In this document: piece by piece, positions 62,517-64,000 of the stretch | Numbering within the stretch: the stretch's first letter is position 1 | Layout: each line of letters begins with the position of its first letter | Assembly: GCA_027621915.1 (NCBI GenBank) | Contig: JAQCAD010000001.1 | Location: 184,396 to 248,395, forward strand | DNA: 64,000 nucleotides | Source: Pseudomonadota bacterium | GTDB lineage: Bacteria > Pseudomonadota > Gammaproteobacteria > Steroidobacterales > Woeseiaceae | Reading direction: 5' to 3' | Notes under the pieces: model-generated | Database searches by the model: none | What the model was told of the DNA's origin: nothing | What the model saw: the letters and a program-made list of their open reading frames with translations, nothing else | Made by a program: the position numbers and the translations under genes

Positions 62517-62625
62517 GACACGAGTATAACTGCCGACGGCACAAGGGCGCTCACCGAATAGGTTCAATAAGCCTGTGCCCGACAGGATTAGCGAGCCGCT
62601 GAGGCTTGTACTGCCCGTTGCGTGC

Positions 62626-62708
62626 GTCTTTGCGAGGAACGCAGTGACGAAGCAGTCCATTATGGAAATCTGAATTGCCGCGTCGGCCTTCCGCCTCCTC
62701 GCAAAGAC
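62626..62708. repeat. 83-bp REP/MITE-like element with 13-bp terminal inverted repeats
   Basis: GTCTTTGCGAGGA (62626-62638) and TCCTCGCAAAGAC (62696-62708) are perfect inverses. The interior (GAACGCAGTGACGAAGCAGTCC, TTGCCGCGTCGGCC) resembles a widespread proteobacterial intergenic repeat of the type TTGCGAGGAGCGAAGCGACGAAGCAATC. No transposase is encoded. Confidence 0.75.
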
Positions 62709-62721
62709 TAATTCGTAGTTA

Positions 62722-62828
62722 GCGCCCGACAAGATTGACTCGAATCGCCTCAGGGCGATTCTCGCCCCTGCGGGGCGCCGTCGGCGTCCAAAACGCTGAC
62801 GCGTTTTGTCGAACGAAGCTCGAACTTG
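62722..62828 (-). repeat. Split remnant of a tRNA-Arg 3' end with hairpin-rich insert
   Basis: GCGCCCGACAAGATT (62722-62736) equals the 3' terminal stretch of the tRNA fragment at 62887-62901. The next eight tRNA bases, CGAACTTG, reappear at 62821-62828. Between them, 84 bp hold three adjacent perfect hairpins (62742-62761, 62763-62777, 62789-62808). Confidence 0.6.
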
Positions 62829-62838
62829 ATGCGCCACA

Positions 62839-62885
62839 CCAAATAAGGTAACGCGCCCCACTAGGGGACCCGTTACCTTATTTGG
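62839..62885. repeat. 15-bp inverted repeat at the tRNA 3' end
   Basis: CCAAATAAGGTAACG and its exact inverse flank an inner CCCC-ACTA-GGGG hairpin. The right arm includes the CCA end of the tRNA fragment. It may be an integrase-related site or processing structure; no T-run follows. Confidence 0.75.
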
Positions 62886-62931
62886 CGCGCCCGACAAGAT
62901 TCGAACTTGTGACCCCTGCCTTCGGAGGGCA
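62883..62931 (-). tRNA. tRNA-Arg(CCG) 3' fragment; attachment site of an integrated element
   Basis: On the minus strand the sequence reads TGCC-CTCCGAA-GGCAG (anticodon CCG), a five-base variable loop, T-arm ACAAG-TTCGAAT-CTTGT, acceptor strand CGGGCGC, G and the encoded CCA. The 5' half (acceptor strand and D-arm) is missing: similarity stops at the first base pair of the anticodon stem. With an integrase next to it, this is the att duplicate left by site-specific integration. Confidence 0.85.
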
Positions 62932-62983
62932 AATTCAGCCCCGCAGCCCTACTCATCTCTGACGTTAATACATTGATTTATAT

Positions 62984-63007
62984 TGCATACTTGTGCATAC
63001 CTGTGCA
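62984..63007. repeat. Short direct repeats upstream of the integrase gene
   Basis: TGCATAC occurs at 62984-62990 and 62994-63000, followed by TGCA at 63004. The spacing of 10 bp is one helical turn. These may be arm-type integrase or excisionase sites. Confidence 0.35.
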
Positions 63008-63071
63008 GGAGTGTATCCTCACTTTGCACTTATAAGAGCACTTATTGCTCGAGTGATGGAGCATCCGTCTA

Positions 63072-64000
63072 ATGAGTATTTACCGGGCGCAGCCAATTCG
63101 TGTAGCACTTATCCGGGACCTTTCTAAGAGAGCACCACCTGATCGACCGAGCGAGATACTAGACAGTTCAGCCGGATTGATACTAAGACATCAGCCGTCC
63201 GGCTATCTCGGGATCTACGCCAGCCTTGGACGTGGAAAGCGTGAAAGCCTCTGTGATGCACGCCGAATTATTGATTCCAATTCCAAATTAACGCTTGCCA
63301 AGGTCAAGAACCAAGCGCGGCTTCTCAGGGGGAAAGCGGCTGGCGGCCATGACTTCAAGGGTGAGCGAGACAGCAGGCGAGCGATACCATCATTGCAGTC
63401 GTTTCTCGACGAAACCTATGGACCCTGGGTGGTGCAGAACCGTCGAAGCGGTGGGGCAACACTCAATCGAATCAATGCCTGTTTCGCAGAGACTTGCAGC
63501 AAGCTCAAGCTGGATCAGATTACGCCAGCCCGTTTAGAGCCCTGGCGAACTCGACGACAGAAACAAGGCATTGCCGCTGAAACCATCAACCGCGACGTTG
63601 CAGCGTTACGAGCTGCGCTCACGAGAGCGGTAAAACTTGAGCTTATCAACAAGAACCCTATAACAGACTTCGATGCTTCCGAGGTCGATCGACACAAGCA
63701 AACAGTTCGCGCATTGACCGCAGATGAGAAAGCGAAACTTATTGAAGCACTGCGAGCCCGCGATGCGAAGAAGCGGCAAGAGCGCGTTAGCTCAAACGAA
63801 TGGCGGGCAGAACGCAGTTACCAATTTAAGCCGCAGATCGGCCGCTTCGCCGACGTGTTGACGCCCGCCGTCATTGTGAGCCTCGAAACTGGATTGAGAC
63901 GCGGTGAGTTATTTGCTCTGGAGTGGCCATCCGTGGACTTCACCGAGAAGATGTTGCACGTCGAAGGTAAGACAGCAAAGACTTACGAAACACGCAGCAT
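63072..64000 (+). CDS. Tyrosine recombinase (phage/ICE integrase), N-terminal part
   Basis: ATG 63072 opens a frame that is still open at the window end (309 residues). Residues about 105-200 are a SAM-like core-binding domain (SLQSFLDETYGPWVVQNRRS, INRDVAALRAALTRAVKLEL). The catalytic domain starts near 212 (VRALTADEKAKLIEAL), and VSLETGLRRGELFALEW holds the first catalytic Arg (about 276). The His-x-x-Arg and Tyr regions lie outside the window. Beside the tRNA-Arg 3' fragment, it marks the left end of an integrated element. Confidence 0.9.
   Translation, partial: MSIYRAQPIRVALIRDLSKRAPPDRPSEILDSSAGLILRHQPSGYLGIYASLGRGKRESLCDARRIIDSNSKLTLAKVKNQARLLRGKAAGGHDFKGERDSRRAIPSLQSFLDETYGPWVVQNRRSGGATLNRINACFAETCSKLKLDQITPARLEPWRTRRQKQGIAAETINRDVAALRAALTRAVKLELINKNPITDFDASEVDRHKQTVRALTADEKAKLIEALRARDAKKRQERVSSNEWRAERSYQFKPQIGRFADVLTPAVIVSLETGLRRGELFALEWPSVDFTEKMLHVEGKTAKTYETRS

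Larger units (their letters stand above)
62517..63071. other. Repeat-rich intergenic region at the integration site
   Basis: This 555-bp stretch has no gene. It holds an 83-bp inverted-repeat element, a split remnant of a tRNA 3' end with hairpins, the intact tRNA-Arg 3' fragment and the integrase upstream region, each listed separately. Confidence 0.75.

Noticed and set aside
62517..62897. N-terminal extension of the zinc-protease-like lipoprotein
   Set aside because: It crosses repeats and the tRNA fragment; the lipoprotein signal begins at 62516.
62883..62931. Functional complete tRNA gene
   Set aside because: The acceptor 5' strand and D-arm are missing upstream of the anticodon stem, so it cannot fold as a tRNA.

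Overview
The window looks like a chromosome segment of a free-living, probably marine, heterotrophic gammaproteobacterium. The evidence is indirect: sodium-coupled transporters (two SSS, one NSS), a vSGLT-type galactose symporter, a Pseudomonas-like bkd operon with an Lrp-type regulator, a TPR-sulfotransferase beside a TonB receptor, a GlyGly-CTERM protein and short GGGGTCAGAGCCC palindromes. A Woeseia-like lineage is a guess. I see no rRNA and no CRISPR array. The only RNA gene trace is a 3' fragment of tRNA-Arg(CCG) at the right end.

Layout. 1-11.9 kb: a catabolic island with a GcvT-like aminomethyltransferase (cut by the left edge), two paralogous PYROXD2/phytoene-desaturase-like flavoproteins, a class III aminotransferase, a BetI-like TetR regulator with a clear operator, an acyl-CoA dehydrogenase, a complete PotFGHI-type ABC importer and a Rieske oxygenase of the betaine-demethylase type. 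I read it as uptake and oxidative breakdown of an N-methylated amine or polyamine-like compound; the substrate is unknown. 12-19.4 kb: a secreted S9 peptidase, a TPR-sulfotransferase, a convergent beta-propeller protein and a TonB-dependent receptor. 19.7-27.1 kb: an AraC regulator and a galactose operon (mutarotase, galK, galT, vSGLT symporter), then a type B carboxylesterase. 27.1-29.6 kb: a methyltransferase, a Met-rich secreted protein and an Lrp-type regulator. 29.8-33.3 kb: branched-chain 2-oxoacid dehydrogenase E1alpha, E1beta and E2. 33.3-44.3 kb: a GFA-family pseudogene, an M16 protease, an NSS transporter, a reductive-dehalogenase-like iron-sulfur protein with an SSS symporter, MgtE, and a lipoprotein gene broken by an in-frame TGA. 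44.3-47 kb: a two-subunit molybdenum hydroxylase. 48-52.3 kb: PobA plus the lower steps of the protocatechuate 4,5-cleavage pathway (LigI, GalD/PrpF and LigJ types), followed by an aldehyde dehydrogenase. 53.8-61.2 kb: an NtrY/NtrC-type two-component system divergent from an HlyD/ABC-ATPase/FtsX-permease operon that carries a near-consensus sigma-54 promoter. 61.2-64 kb: a zinc-protease-like lipoprotein, then a repeat-rich scar region with the tRNA-Arg 3' fragment and the start of a tyrosine integrase, marking the left border of an integrated element that continues past the window.

A family of short palindromes (core GGGGTCAGAGCCC, with a GGGGTCGGATCC variant) occurs at four or five intergenic sites. 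At one site the palindrome supplies the stop codons of both converging genes. Two otherwise intact reading frames are each interrupted by a single TGA; in one a tryptophan is expected from the family, in the other it is only possible.
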